Of a stretch of DNA of 64,000 bases, positions 9,134 to 19,042 are shown piece by piece. The stretch spans positions 1,251,001-1,315,000 of the forward strand of contig NC_014652.1 of NCBI RefSeq assembly GCF_000166355.1, in the 5' to 3' direction. A model generated the notes under the pieces. The model was given only the letters and a program-made list of their open reading frames with translations, was not told the DNA's origin and ran no database searches. The position numbers and the translations under genes were made by a program. Origin of the DNA: Caldicellulosiruptor hydrothermalis 108 (GTDB lineage: Bacteria; Bacillota; Thermoanaerobacteria; Caldicellulosiruptorales; Caldicellulosiruptoraceae). The number at the start of each line of letters is the position of its first letter. Position 1 is the stretch's first letter.

Positions 9134-10435
9134 ATGATATGGTCTGAATATGAAAAACTCAATAGAAAGCAGTATGAAGAATTACAACTTGAGAGACTCA
9201 AAAGAACGGTAGAAAGGGTTTATGAAAATGTTCCTTTTTACCGCAAAAAATTTGATGAGATAGGAGTAAAGCCACATCATATCAAGACTTTGAAAGATAT
9301 TCGTATTCTTCCCTTCACAACTAAGGATGACCTGAGAGAAAACTATCCGTATGGTCTTTTTACCGTTCCTCTTTCAAAAATTGTTAGAATTCACGCCTCC
9401 TCAGGCACAACAGGTAAGCCCACCGTTGTAGGATATACAAAACATGACATAGAAGTGTGGACAGAGGTTGTTGCAAGAATAGTAACAGCAGCAGGTGTTA
9501 GGGAACATGATATTGCTCAGATTGCCTTTGGTTACGGCCTTTTCACTGGTGCGTTTGGGCTTCACCAGGGTTTAGAAAGGGTTGGTGCAACAGTAATTCC
9601 AATTTCAAGTGGTAATACTGAAAAGCAGCTTATGGTTATGCAGGATTTTGGAGCTACAGTTTTGGTATGTACACCGTCTTATACACTTTACATGGACGAG
9701 GTTGCAAATGAGCTTGGCATTGATAAGTCAAAGATAAAGCTAAGATTGGGTCTTTTTGGTGCAGAGGCTTCAACAGTTGAGATGAGAAGAGAGATTGAAA
9801 AGAATTGGGGACTTTTTGCAACAGAAAATTATGGACTTTCTGAAATAATTGGTCCAGGGGTTTCTGGAGAATGTGAGTATAGAGAAGGGTTACATATAAA
9901 TGAAGACCATTTCTATCCTGAGATAATAAATCCCGACACAGGAGAGGTTCTTGAAGAAGGAGAAACAGGAGAGCTTGTATTGACAACCATTACAAAAGAA
10001 GGTATGCCTCTTATAAGATACAGAACAAGAGATATTACATCACTGATATATGAGCCTTGCAAGTGCGGAAGAACAAATGTGAGAATGACATCTGTTAAAG
10101 GAAGAACAGATGATATGCTCATAATTCGAGGTGTCAATGTGTTTCCATCTCAGATAGAAAGTGTTCTGATGGGAATTGAAGGTATAGGTCCTCACTATCA
10201 ACTTGTTGTTACAAAGAAAGGATATTTGGATGATTTAGAAGTTCATGTAGAGCTTGTAGATGGAAAGCTTTTAGAAAGATATGCTGAACTTGAAAAATTA
10301 GAAAACAAGATAAAGCACAGGATATTTACTGTATTAGGGTTAAATGTTAAGGTAAAACTTGTTGAACCAAAAACTCTTGAAAGAACTACCGGAAAGGCAA
10401 AAAGGGTAGTTGATTTGAGAAATAAAACCAATTAA
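9134..10435 (+). CDS. paaK: Phenylacetate-CoA ligase (AMP-forming), copy 1
   Basis: Cytoplasmic adenylate-forming enzyme that joins phenylacetate or a related aryl acid to CoA with ATP, or may run in reverse. Motifs seen are the P-loop-like [15 protein letters not shown] near residues 90-104, [10 protein letters not shown] near 234, the YRTRD hinge region and the C-terminal domain ending [14 protein letters not shown]. The 433 residues are the normal PaaK length. It opens an operon with iorAB, a second paaK and an ACT protein. That context suggests work on aryl-acyl-CoA from aromatic amino-acid breakdown, but the exact substrate is not determined. Confidence 0.93.
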   Translation: MIWSEYEKLNRKQYEELQLERLKRTVERVYENVPFYRKKFDEIGVKPHHIKTLKDIRILPFTTKDDLRENYPYGLFTVPLSKIVRIHASSGTTGKPTVVGYTKHDIEVWTEVVARIVTAAGVREHDIAQIAFGYGLFTGAFGLHQGLERVGATVIPISSGNTEKQLMVMQDFGATVLVCTPSYTLYMDEVANELGIDKSKIKLRLGLFGAEASTVEMRREIEKNWGLFATENYGLSEIIGPGVSGECEYREGLHINEDHFYPEIINPDTGEVLEEGETGELVLTTITKEGMPLIRYRTRDITSLIYEPCKCGRTNVRMTSVKGRTDDMLIIRGVNVFPSQIESVLMGIEGIGPHYQLVVTKKGYLDDLEVHVELVDGKLLERYAELEKLENKIKHRIFTVLGLNVKVKLVEPKTLERTTGKAKRVVDLRNKTN

Positions 10436-10456
10436 AAGTAGTGGAGGCTGAGTAAA

Positions 10457-12193
10457 TTGAAAAAGCTTTTGCTAGGGAACTATGCTGTTGCCAGAGGATG
10501 TTATGAAGCAGGAGTTAAAGTTGCAACAGCTTACCCTGGAACACCTTCAACAGAGATTACAGAGGCGATAGCACAGTATGATGAAATCTATTGTGAATGG
10601 GCACCAAACGAGAAGGTAGCGCTTGAGGTTGCAATTGGTGCAGCTATATATGGTAAACGTGCCATCTGTTCAATGAAACATGTAGGCTTGAATGTAGCAG
10701 CAGACCCTCTTTTTACTGCATCTTACACAGGAATAAATGCCGGGCTTTTGATAGCTGTTGCAGACGACCCAGGCATGCATTCGTCCCAAAACGAGCAGGA
10801 TACCAGAAATATAGCAAAAGCTGCAAAAGTGCCTGTATTAGAACCAGCTGATAGTCAGGAATGTATTGATTTTGTCAAGATTGGTTTTGAGATAAGCGAA
10901 AAGTTTGATACTCCTGTAATTTTGCGTCTTACCACAAGAGTTGCTCATTCTCAATCTGTTGTAGAAGAAAGACCTCGAGAAGAAGTATTGTTTAAATACA
11001 AAAAAGATATACAAAAGTATGTCATGATGCCTGCAATGGCCCGTTCACGCCATGAATTTGTAGAAAGAAGATTAAAAAGTTTAAAAGAATTTTCAGAGAC
11101 ATTAGGAATAAATAAAATTGAGCAAGGAACCCGGAAAATAGCTTTCATTACCTCTGGGATAGCCTACCAGTATGTAAGAGAAGCTTATCCTGATGCTTGG
11201 GTTTTGAAACTTGGCATGGTGTGGCCACTTCCGGAAAGACTTATAAAAGATTTTTGTTCACAATTTGAAAAAGTATATGTGGTAGAAGAGCTTGACCCAT
11301 TTTTGGAAGAGAACATAAAAGCGATGGGGATAAACAATATTGTAGGAAAAGAAATTTTCAAATTGACAGGAGAATACTCACCATCGTTTATAAAAAGGGC
11401 GGTGGAGAACAACGAAATTGAGGTTCCATACAAAGTAAAACAAACACTTCCTCCAAGACTTCCTGTGCTCTGTCCTGGTTGTCCACACAGAGGAATTTTT
11501 TATGTTCTAAGCAGGCTAAAAGATGTTATCATCACAGGGGATATTGGATGTTACACCTTAGGGGCACTATCTCCTTTTAATGCAATGGACAGTTGCGTTT
11601 GCATGGGTGCAAGTATTGGAATGGCGCACGGAATATCAAATGCATCAGATAAAAAGCAAAAGGTTATCGCAGTGATTGGAGATTCTACCTTTGTTCACTC
11701 AGGGATACCAGGTATTATTGATGCTGTATACAATGGTTCTGATATACTTGTTATGATTTTGGACAACTCAACAACTGGAATGACAGGGCATCAAGACCAT
11801 CCTGCAACAGGATATACAATAAAAGGAGAGCCAACTTACAAACTTGACATAGTGAGCCTTTGCAAAGCCTTAGGCTGCGTTGCAGTAGAGGAAATAAATC
11901 CGTATAAAATAAAGGAAAATGTAGAAAAAATAAAGCAATTATTAGACCTCCCAGGTGTTAAGGTTGTGATTGCTAAAGCACCATGCAGGCTGCACCGAAG
12001 ATATAAATTTACAATTTCAAAAAGATATATTGATTTTGAAAAATGCAAGAATTGCAGATTGTGCTTGAGCTTGGGCTGTCCCGCTATTTCCTTAAAAGAT
12101 AAACCTACAATTGATGCTAACTTATGTCTTGCATGTGGAATGTGTGAGGATGTTTGTAAATTTGGAGCAATTTCAAGTCAAAAGGAGCAGTGA
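10457..12193 (+). CDS. iorA: Indolepyruvate:ferredoxin oxidoreductase, alpha subunit
   Basis: Oxidatively decarboxylates aryl pyruvates to aryl-acetyl-CoA while reducing ferredoxin, using thiamine diphosphate. An N-terminal pyrimidine-binding-type domain (AYPGTPSTEITEAI) is followed by a TPP domain with GDIGCYTLG and the GDSTFVHSG/DNSTTGMTG cofactor region. Two C-terminal 4Fe-4S motifs (CKNCRLC...CP and CLACGMCEDVC) complete it. The TTG start at 10457 lies nine bases after GTGGAGG. The length of 578 is standard. It pairs with iorB immediately downstream. Confidence 0.95.
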   Translation: MKKLLLGNYAVARGCYEAGVKVATAYPGTPSTEITEAIAQYDEIYCEWAPNEKVALEVAIGAAIYGKRAICSMKHVGLNVAADPLFTASYTGINAGLLIAVADDPGMHSSQNEQDTRNIAKAAKVPVLEPADSQECIDFVKIGFEISEKFDTPVILRLTTRVAHSQSVVEERPREEVLFKYKKDIQKYVMMPAMARSRHEFVERRLKSLKEFSETLGINKIEQGTRKIAFITSGIAYQYVREAYPDAWVLKLGMVWPLPERLIKDFCSQFEKVYVVEELDPFLEENIKAMGINNIVGKEIFKLTGEYSPSFIKRAVENNEIEVPYKVKQTLPPRLPVLCPGCPHRGIFYVLSRLKDVIITGDIGCYTLGALSPFNAMDSCVCMGASIGMAHGISNASDKKQKVIAVIGDSTFVHSGIPGIIDAVYNGSDILVMILDNSTTGMTGHQDHPATGYTIKGEPTYKLDIVSLCKALGCVAVEEINPYKIKENVEKIKQLLDLPGVKVVIAKAPCRLHRRYKFTISKRYIDFEKCKNCRLCLSLGCPAISLKDKPTIDANLCLACGMCEDVCKFGAISSQKEQ

Positions 12194-12197
12194 TTGC

Positions 12198-12791
12198 ATG
12201 AAAAAGAATATAAATATATTGGTGGTTGGTGTTGGTGGTCAGGGAAATATATTATTTAGCAAAATTTTGGGAGAAGTTTTATTAAATGCTGGATACGATG
12301 TAAAAATTTCTGAAGTCCATGGTATGGCTCAAAGAGGTGGAAGTGTAGTTACATATGTAAAGGCAGGTGAAAAAGTATTCTCACCTCTTGTAGACAGAGC
12401 AGAAGCGGATTATATTTTGGCGTTCGAAAAATTAGAAGCTTTAAGATGGCTTGAGTATCTGAAAAATAATGGCATTTTGATATATTCAGATTATGAAATT
12501 CCTCCTCTGAGTGTAATAACAGGAGCTTATGAATATCCTGATGTAGAAAAAATCTTGCAAACAGTTGGTGTTAAGGCTTGTAGGGTTGAAGTCAAAAAGC
12601 TGCTTTCTCAGTTAGGAAATTCAAGGGTTCAAAACACACTGATGTTGGGATTTTTTAGCAGGTTTTTGGATATAGATGAGGCTTTATTTAAAAAGTCTAT
12701 AGAGAGGAATGTAAAAAAAGAGTTTATTGAAATTAATTTAAAAGCATTTGAACTTGGTAGAAGAATAGAAATGTGTGAGGTGGAAAAGTGA
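12198..12791 (+). CDS. iorB: Indolepyruvate:ferredoxin oxidoreductase, beta subunit
   Basis: Partner of IorA; the two form the active heterotetramer. It is the gamma-domain type of 2-oxoacid oxidoreductase, with a Rossmann-like start ([11 protein letters not shown]), the family signature [13 protein letters not shown] near residue 36 and a helical C-terminus. The frame is open further upstream, but the ATG at 12198 follows AAAGGAG (12181-12187) and gives the usual 197-residue protein. Its TGA overlaps the next gene's GTG by four bases. Confidence 0.93.
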   Translation: MKKNINILVVGVGGQGNILFSKILGEVLLNAGYDVKISEVHGMAQRGGSVVTYVKAGEKVFSPLVDRAEADYILAFEKLEALRWLEYLKNNGILIYSDYEIPPLSVITGAYEYPDVEKILQTVGVKACRVEVKKLLSQLGNSRVQNTLMLGFFSRFLDIDEALFKKSIERNVKKEFIEINLKAFELGRRIEMCEVEK

Positions 12792-14095
12792 AGATGAGAT
12801 ATTGGGATGAACACATTGAGTGCATGGACAGAAGTACTTTGCAAGAGATTCAGTTCAAAAGACTTGTTGAAACTGTGAAAAGAGTATATACCAGTGTGCC
12901 GTATTACAGAAAAAAGATGCAAGAGCGTGGCATTATTCCTGAAGACATAAAGAGCTTGGACGACCTAAAAAAACTTCCATTTACTACAAAACAGGACTTG
13001 CGTGAGAACTATCCGTATGGGCTTTTTGCAGTACCTTTGAGCGAAATTGTAAGAATTCATGCTTCTTCTGGAACAACAGGCAAACCTACTGTTGTCGGAT
13101 ACACAAAACATGATATTGGTATTTGGTCTGAGGTCATGGCAAGGACACTTGTGGCAGCTGGAGCTGACAAACACTCGTTTGTCCAGATAGCATATGGTTA
13201 TGGTCTTTTCACAGGTGGGCTTGGTGTTCACTACGGGGCAGAGCGAATTGGGGCCTCAGTAATACCAATTTCATCTGGCAATACAAGAAGACAGATTCAG
13301 CTTATGGTGGATTTTGGAACAACGGTTTTGGCTTGTACACCGTCATACGCTCTTTATCTTGCTGAAACTATGGAAGAGATGGGAATTGACAAATCTCAGC
13401 TTAAGTTAAAGTCAGGGGTGTTTGGTGCAGAGCCGTGGTCAGAAAATATGAGGAAAGAGATAGAGTTAAAACTGAATATTAAAGCTTATGACATATATGG
13501 TCTTTCTGAAATAATTGGACCCGGGGTTTCGTTTGAATGTGAATATCAGTGTGGAATGCATATAAATGAAGACCATTTCTTACCTGAAATAATTAATCCC
13601 GAAACAGGAGAGGTTTTAGGTGAGGGAGAATATGGGGAACTTGTCTTTACAACAATTACAAAAGAAGGACTTCCACTTATAAGATACAGAACACGAGACA
13701 TAACTACTCTTCACTATGATAGGTGCAAGTGCGGAAGAACCTTAGTGAGGATGGAAAAGGTGATTGGCAGAACAGATGATATGATAATTATTCGTGGTGT
13801 CAACGTTTTCCCATCTCAGATAGAAAGTGTCCTTCTTGAGATGGGCGAGGTTGAACCACATTATCAGCTGATTGTTGACAGGGTAAACAATCTTGACGTT
13901 CTTGAAGTTTTGGTGGAAGTTTCTGAAAGAATGTTCTCTGATGAGGTCAAAAAACTTGAGCAGCTTGAGAAGAAAATAACAAAGGCTATTGAAGAGACTC
14001 TTGGAATTTCTGTAAAGGTTCGACTTGTTGAACCAAAAACACTTGAAAGAAGTGAAGGAAAGGCCAAAAGAGTTATTGACAAGAGAAAAATATAA
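12788..14095 (+). CDS. paaK: Phenylacetate-CoA ligase (AMP-forming), copy 2
   Basis: Second PaaK of the operon, clearly paralogous to copy 1: the same [19 protein letters not shown] loop, [28 protein letters not shown] and the LVEPKTLER tail, with differences throughout. The start is GTG 12788, overlapping iorB's stop and suitably spaced from GAGGTG; ATG 12794 is an alternative. Two divergent ligases in one operon suggest different aryl substrates (phenyl-, indole- or hydroxyphenylacetate), which is inference. Confidence 0.92.
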   Translation: MKMRYWDEHIECMDRSTLQEIQFKRLVETVKRVYTSVPYYRKKMQERGIIPEDIKSLDDLKKLPFTTKQDLRENYPYGLFAVPLSEIVRIHASSGTTGKPTVVGYTKHDIGIWSEVMARTLVAAGADKHSFVQIAYGYGLFTGGLGVHYGAERIGASVIPISSGNTRRQIQLMVDFGTTVLACTPSYALYLAETMEEMGIDKSQLKLKSGVFGAEPWSENMRKEIELKLNIKAYDIYGLSEIIGPGVSFECEYQCGMHINEDHFLPEIINPETGEVLGEGEYGELVFTTITKEGLPLIRYRTRDITTLHYDRCKCGRTLVRMEKVIGRTDDMIIIRGVNVFPSQIESVLLEMGEVEPHYQLIVDRVNNLDVLEVLVEVSERMFSDEVKKLEQLEKKITKAIEETLGISVKVRLVEPKTLERSEGKAKRVIDKRKI

Positions 14096-14162
14096 TTAAA
14101 AAAATTGGGTATCTATATAATAGGTAAAGTGGCAAGTTTGTTATTGTAGGAGGTAAATTGGA

Positions 14163-14594
14163 ATGTTTGTAAAGCAAATTTCAGTTTTTTTGGAAAACAA
14201 ATCAGGCAGGCTTGCAGAAGTGACAGGGATATTAGGTAAGCACGATATAGACATCTCAGCTTTGTCAATTGCTGATACAACCGATTTTGGTATCTTGAGG
14301 CTGATTGTTAACAAGCCTGATTTGGCCCTGCAGGTTTTGAAAGAAAATGGTTTTACAGTATCGGCAACAGATGTAATTGCGATTGCTGTGGAAGACAAAC
14401 CAGGAGGGCTTGCAAAGGTTCTTGAGATTCTTTACAGAAGAGACATAGGAATAGAATATATGTACGCTTTTGTTGGTAAAGTGACCGACCAAGCTCTTGT
14501 TATACTAAAAGTAGAGAAAGCTGATGAAGCAATTGAAGTACTAAGGGAAAACAATGTAAAAATACTTCCAGCTGAAGAGGTATATGCATTGTAA
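14163..14594 (+). CDS. Tandem ACT-domain protein
   Basis: A 143-residue protein made almost entirely of two ACT domains (about 3-68 and 71-138), the fold that binds amino acids in allosteric regulators. There is no catalytic or DNA-binding domain. Proteins of this build sit beside paaK/iorAB in many anaerobes, so it may sense an aromatic amino acid for this operon; that role is inferred. AGGAGG lies twelve bases before the ATG. It is the last gene before a shared terminator. Confidence 0.85.
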   Translation: MFVKQISVFLENKSGRLAEVTGILGKHDIDISALSIADTTDFGILRLIVNKPDLALQVLKENGFTVSATDVIAIAVEDKPGGLAKVLEILYRRDIGIEYMYAFVGKVTDQALVILKVEKADEAIEVLRENNVKILPAEEVYAL

Positions 14595-14616
14595 TAATTT
14601 TATTCTACTAATTGAA

Positions 14617-14654
14617 AAGATGGGGAGGAAAGTTTTGGCTTTCCTCCCCGTCTT
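14617..14654. terminator. Bidirectional terminator between the ACT gene and the SASP gene
   Basis: AAGATGGGGAGGAAAG (14617-14632) pairs with CTTTCCTCCCCGTCTT (14639-14654), with one T-G wobble and a 6-base loop. It lies between two converging genes and is flanked by A/T-rich tails on both sides. Confidence 0.85.
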
Positions 14655-14655
14655 G

Positions 14656-14853
14656 TTATTGCTGATTTTTTGCCCTGTTTTGATAGTCCTGTATCATCTT
14701 TTTAACCATATATCCACCGACAGTTCCAGCTTGTTTTGCAGTGATGTTAGGATTGTAGTTGTCAAGAGTTACACCAACTTCACTGGCAGTTTCCTGTTTT
14801 AATTTGTCAAGTTGGGGTGCTGCCTCTGGAACAAGTCTCTTTCTTCTTGGCAT
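14656..14853 (-). CDS. Small acid-soluble spore protein, alpha/beta type
   Basis: A 65-residue protein with the alpha/beta SASP pattern: LDKLKQETASEVGV, then an Asn-Tyr-Asn-Pro step, ITAKQAGTVGGYMVKKMI and a short charged tail. In spore formers these proteins coat and protect DNA in the dormant spore and are cut by GPR between a Glu and a following hydrophobic residue; the ETASE-V/G stretch is the equivalent position. GGAGG precedes the ATG on the minus strand. I found no sigma-G type promoter (CATnnTA) upstream, so its expression programme is unclear. Confidence 0.9.
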   Translation of the reverse strand: MPRRKRLVPEAAPQLDKLKQETASEVGVTLDNYNPNITAKQAGTVGGYMVKKMIQDYQNRAKNQQ

Positions 14854-14970
14854 CTTAGTTTTCCTCCCTTTTTGTTGAAGAAGATTTTTATTTGTGCTTT
14901 CAATAAAGAAGTGTGCACCAAGTATTAAAGAAATATTAAGAAAAAAATGGGAGACTTTAAGATATTATAA

Positions 14971-15006
14971 TTTGACAAATAAAATGCTATAATAAAGCTT
15001 GTCAAA
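14971..15006 (+). promoter_or_regulatory. Inverted repeat around a -10 box ahead of miaB
   Basis: TTTGACAA (14971-14978) and TTGTCAAA (14999-15006) are exact reverse complements flanking TATAAT (14988-14993). The TTGACA is only ten bases from that -10, too close to be its -35. The repeat could therefore be an operator; this is not proven. Confidence 0.35.
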
Positions 15007-15031
15007 TAAAAAAGTTTTGAGGGGGATAAAA

Positions 15032-16447
15032 TTGGAAAGCAAAAACATTTATTATATAGATTTTGGAACACAGGCACGGTTTGTTGAAGAGATTGAAAAA
15101 ATGAATACAGAGTATTACCTTACAAATGGCAAAAATAAGAAATATCATATTGTGACATATGGTTGTCAGATGAATGTTCATGATTCTGAAAAATTAGCTG
15201 GAATGCTAAATGCAATGGGATACATTGAGACTGAAAACATCCAAGAAGCTGACTTGATAATATTTAACACATGCAGCGTGCGAGAACATGCAGAGTCAAG
15301 GGTATATGGAAATATTGGACCTTTAAAGAGGCTAAAGGACAAAAAGCCTGATTTGATAATTGGTGTGTGCGGATGTATGCCGCAGCAGGTTGAAGTTGCA
15401 CAAAAACTTGCAAAATTGTTTCCATTCCTTGATATAATATTTGGCACGAAAAGTCTTCACAAATTTCCGCAACTACTTTATACTGCCATTATGGAGAAAA
15501 AAACTGTCATTGACGTTTCGGAAGATGAGGATGTGGTTGTTGAAGGAATTCCAACTGCAAGAAAGCAAGGAGTTAGCGCGTTTGTCAATATAATTTATGG
15601 ATGCAACAATTTTTGTTCTTATTGCATAGTTCCATATGTCAGAGGGAGAGAAAGAAGCAGGCGACCTGAAGAGATTGTATATGAAATTGAGCAACTTGCT
15701 CAAAATGGAGTAAAGGAAGTTACTCTTCTGGGGCAAAATGTTAATTCATATGGAAAAGACTTAGGAGATGGTATCACTTTCCCAAAACTGCTTGAAAAGG
15801 TAAATGAAATAAAAGGAATTGAAAGAATTAGATTTGTAACTTCTCATCCAAAGGATTTATCAGACGAACTTATTGTGGCTATGAGGGATTTAGAAAAGGT
15901 CTGTGAACATATACATCTACCAGTTCAGTCAGGGTCAACAAGGATATTGAAGGCTATGAACAGACACTATACAAAAGAAGACTATCTTAGACTTATTGAA
16001 AAGCTTAAAACAAATATTCCTGATATAGCAATTACAACTGACATTATTGTAGGTTTTCCTGGAGAGACAGATGAAGATTTTGAAGATACTCTTGATGTAT
16101 GCAGGAAGGTAGAGTTTGACTCTGCATATACATTTATTTATTCGAAAAGAAGAGGGACACCTGCTGAAAAAATGCCCAATCAGGTTCCAGATGATATAAA
16201 ACGCCAAAGATTTCAACGTCTTGTAAAGCTTGTTGAAGATATAGCTTTAAAAAAGAACAGGCAGATGCTTGGCAAAACGTATGAAGTTCTTATTGACGGT
16301 CAGTCTAAAAGAAATAATTTGCTTGTTGGAAGAACAAGAACAAACAAGGTTGTCAATGTGAAGTGTCCTGAGGAGTATATGTTTAAGTTTGTCAATGTAA
16401 AGATTTTGGAAGCTGCTGAGCATTGGCTGTACGGCGAGGTGATTTAG
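15032..16447 (+). CDS. miaB: tRNA-2-methylthio-N6-dimethylallyladenosine synthase MiaB
   Basis: Radical-SAM methylthiotransferase that adds the 2-methylthio group to i6A37 of tRNAs. The N-terminal UPF0004 domain carries its cluster cysteines in YGCQMN, NTCSVRE and GVCGCMP. The radical-SAM domain has GCNNFCSYC, and a TRAM domain ends the protein. TTG at 14999 is in frame, but GAGGGGG (15019-15025) points to TTG 15032, giving 471 residues. It leads a run with mutS, mutL and miaA; MiaA makes its substrate. Confidence 0.95.
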   Translation: MESKNIYYIDFGTQARFVEEIEKMNTEYYLTNGKNKKYHIVTYGCQMNVHDSEKLAGMLNAMGYIETENIQEADLIIFNTCSVREHAESRVYGNIGPLKRLKDKKPDLIIGVCGCMPQQVEVAQKLAKLFPFLDIIFGTKSLHKFPQLLYTAIMEKKTVIDVSEDEDVVVEGIPTARKQGVSAFVNIIYGCNNFCSYCIVPYVRGRERSRRPEEIVYEIEQLAQNGVKEVTLLGQNVNSYGKDLGDGITFPKLLEKVNEIKGIERIRFVTSHPKDLSDELIVAMRDLEKVCEHIHLPVQSGSTRILKAMNRHYTKEDYLRLIEKLKTNIPDIAITTDIIVGFPGETDEDFEDTLDVCRKVEFDSAYTFIYSKRRGTPAEKMPNQVPDDIKRQRFQRLVKLVEDIALKKNRQMLGKTYEVLIDGQSKRNNLLVGRTRTNKVVNVKCPEEYMFKFVNVKILEAAEHWLYGEVI

Positions 16448-16450
16448 ATT

Positions 16451-19042
16451 ATGCAAGAGCTAACTCCTATGATGCAGCAGTATATGGAGATAAAACAGAA
16501 GGTGAGAGATTGTATTTTATTTTTTAGGCTTGGTGATTTTTATGAGATGTTTTTTGAAGATGCTATTGTGGCATCCAAAGAGCTTGAGATAGCCTTAACC
16601 AGCAGAGATTGTGGAAACAATGAAAAAGCTCCTATGTGTGGTGTGCCGTACCATTCTGCGACCAGCTACATTGCAAAGCTTATCGAAAAAGGTTACAAGG
16701 TTGCGATCTGCGAACAGGTGGAAGATCCAAAGCTTGCAAAGGGAATTGTAAAAAGGGAAATTACAAGAATAATAACTCCAGGCACATTTATTGACGAGAA
16801 TCTTTCAACAGCTAATAATTTTATCTGTTGTATATCAAAAGACAGGTCTGAATTTGCATTGACATTTGTAGATGTTTCAACTGGTGAGATGTACTCTTGC
16901 CTTCTTGAAGAAGACCTTCAGAAACTGTTAAATGAAATTGGCAAATACAGTCCCAGTGAAATTTTAATTTCACATATAGAAGATGAGCTTTATGAATTTT
17001 TGAAGAAAAACTGCGCTTCTTTTGTGCAGATGATAGAGTTTGTGGATTTACAAAAGTGCTATGAGGTCATAGAAAATCAGATAAATGTGGGTAAAATAGA
17101 TGAAAGGCTGATTTTAAGCGTAGGAAATCTGCTGAAGTACTTAACAGAGACCCAAAAAATTTCCTTTGATTATATAAGAAGATTTGAATTTTACAGAGTC
17201 CAAAATTATCTTCAAATTGACATAAATACAAAGCGAAATTTGGAACTCACAGAAAGTATTATTCAGCGCTCTAAAAAGAATAGCCTTCTTGGTATTTTGG
17301 ACCAAACAAAGACCTCAATGGGTTCAAGACTATTGAAAAAATGGATTGAGAGACCTCTTATTGACGTTATTGAGATTAATAGAAGGCTTGATAGTGTTGA
17401 GGAGCTCAAATCAAACTATTCCACTTTAGTGCAGGTAGAAGAGCTTTTGAGTAGAATGTATGATATAGAAAGACTTTCTTCAAAGTTTGCATATAAGAAT
17501 GTGAATGCCAAAGATTTGCTGAGTCTAAAAAGGTCGATTGAAGTGTTGCCAGCTTTAAAAAAACTTCTTTCTTCATTTTCTGCACAGCTATTAAAAGAGA
17601 TTTATGAGGGTCTTGATACATTAGAAGATATATATGCGCTTGTTGACAATTCCATAAATGAAGATGCACCTGTAACATTAAAAGAGGGTGGAATAATTAA
17701 GGATGGTTTTAACGAAGAAGTGGATAGATTAAGAAATATATCAAAAAATAGTAAGGAGCTTTTAGTACAGTACGAAGAAAAAGAGAGGAACCTCACAGGT
17801 ATAAAAAATCTCAGAATTGGTTATAATAAGGTTTTTGGATACTATATTGAGGTGACCAAGTCAAACTACTCTCTTGTTCCGGACAGGTACATTCGAAAAC
17901 AAACTCTTGCAAATGCAGAAAGGTATATAACAGAGGAGCTAAAAAAATTGGAAGATGAAATATTGGGCGCTGATCAGAAACTCATCGAACTTGAATACCA
18001 GCTTTTTTGCGAAATAAGGGATAGAATTGAGGCTCAGATTGAAAGGATTCAAAAAACAGCAAGCTATATTGCCATCTTGGATGTTCTGTGTTCATTTGCC
18101 CGTATTGCAATTGACAATGAATATGTCAGGCCAAATGTTTACTTAGGGGATAGAATATACATTAAAAACGGTAGACACCCAGTTGTTGAAAAGATGATAG
18201 GCAGAGGCAATTTCATTCCAAATGACACTGAACTTGATCAGGCAGAAAACAGGGTTTTGATTATAACAGGTCCAAATATGGCTGGTAAGTCTACATACAT
18301 GAGACAGGTAGCCTTAATTGTTATAATGGCACAGATGGGGTGTTTTGTACCCGCTGATGAGGCACACATTGGTATAGTGGATAAAATCTTTTCAAGGATA
18401 GGTGCATCTGATGATATTTCATCTGGGCAGAGTACCTTCATGGTGGAGATGTCCGAGGTAGCAAATATATTGAAAAATGCAACGCCAAAAAGCCTTATAG
18501 TTTTTGATGAGGTTGGGAGAGGAACAAGCACGTATGACGGACTTTCCATAGCATGGGCGGTTTTAGAGTATGTTGCTGATAAATCTAAAATTGGTGCAAA
18601 AACCCTTTTTGCAACTCATTACCATGAGCTAACAGAGCTTGAAGAGAGGATTCCAGGTGTAAAAAACTACAGGGTTGATGTCAAGGAGGAGGGCAAAAAC
18701 ATTATATTTTTAAGGAAAATTGTTAGAGGTGGATGTGACTCAAGTTATGGGATTCATGTTGCACGGCTTGCTGGAATTCCAGAAGAGGTATTAAAAAGGG
18801 CTGAGGAAATTCTAAAACAGCTTGAAGAAGCTGATATAAATAGAAAAAATATCAGAAAGCTTAGGAAAGAAATTAAAAAGGAATTTACTGAGCAGATGGA
18901 TTTTTTTTCGTATAAAAAAGAGGAGATAATAGACAAAATCGAAAAGCTTGATATTTTAAATATAACTCCTATCCAGGCTTTAAATATCCTAAGTGAGCTC
19001 AAACATGAAATAATTAAAGCCAAAGAGAGGCAATTGATATGA
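16451..19042 (+). CDS. mutS: DNA mismatch repair protein MutS
   Basis: Mismatch-recognition ATPase. The N-terminal mismatch domain contains FRLGDFYEMFFEDA, the Phe-x-Glu wedge. The core and clamp follow, then the ATPase with Walker A GPNMAGKST near residue 615, Walker B (LIVFDEVGRGTST) and FATHYHELTE. At 863 residues it is a full-length MutS1. GAGGTGAT in the miaB stop region provides its ribosome site, and its end overlaps mutL by four bases. Confidence 0.97.
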   Translation: MQELTPMMQQYMEIKQKVRDCILFFRLGDFYEMFFEDAIVASKELEIALTSRDCGNNEKAPMCGVPYHSATSYIAKLIEKGYKVAICEQVEDPKLAKGIVKREITRIITPGTFIDENLSTANNFICCISKDRSEFALTFVDVSTGEMYSCLLEEDLQKLLNEIGKYSPSEILISHIEDELYEFLKKNCASFVQMIEFVDLQKCYEVIENQINVGKIDERLILSVGNLLKYLTETQKISFDYIRRFEFYRVQNYLQIDINTKRNLELTESIIQRSKKNSLLGILDQTKTSMGSRLLKKWIERPLIDVIEINRRLDSVEELKSNYSTLVQVEELLSRMYDIERLSSKFAYKNVNAKDLLSLKRSIEVLPALKKLLSSFSAQLLKEIYEGLDTLEDIYALVDNSINEDAPVTLKEGGIIKDGFNEEVDRLRNISKNSKELLVQYEEKERNLTGIKNLRIGYNKVFGYYIEVTKSNYSLVPDRYIRKQTLANAERYITEELKKLEDEILGADQKLIELEYQLFCEIRDRIEAQIERIQKTASYIAILDVLCSFARIAIDNEYVRPNVYLGDRIYIKNGRHPVVEKMIGRGNFIPNDTELDQAENRVLIITGPNMAGKSTYMRQVALIVIMAQMGCFVPADEAHIGIVDKIFSRIGASDDISSGQSTFMVEMSEVANILKNATPKSLIVFDEVGRGTSTYDGLSIAWAVLEYVADKSKIGAKTLFATHYHELTELEERIPGVKNYRVDVKEEGKNIIFLRKIVRGGCDSSYGIHVARLAGIPEEVLKRAEEILKQLEEADINRKNIRKLRKEIKKEFTEQMDFFSYKKEEIIDKIEKLDILNITPIQALNILSELKHEIIKAKERQLI

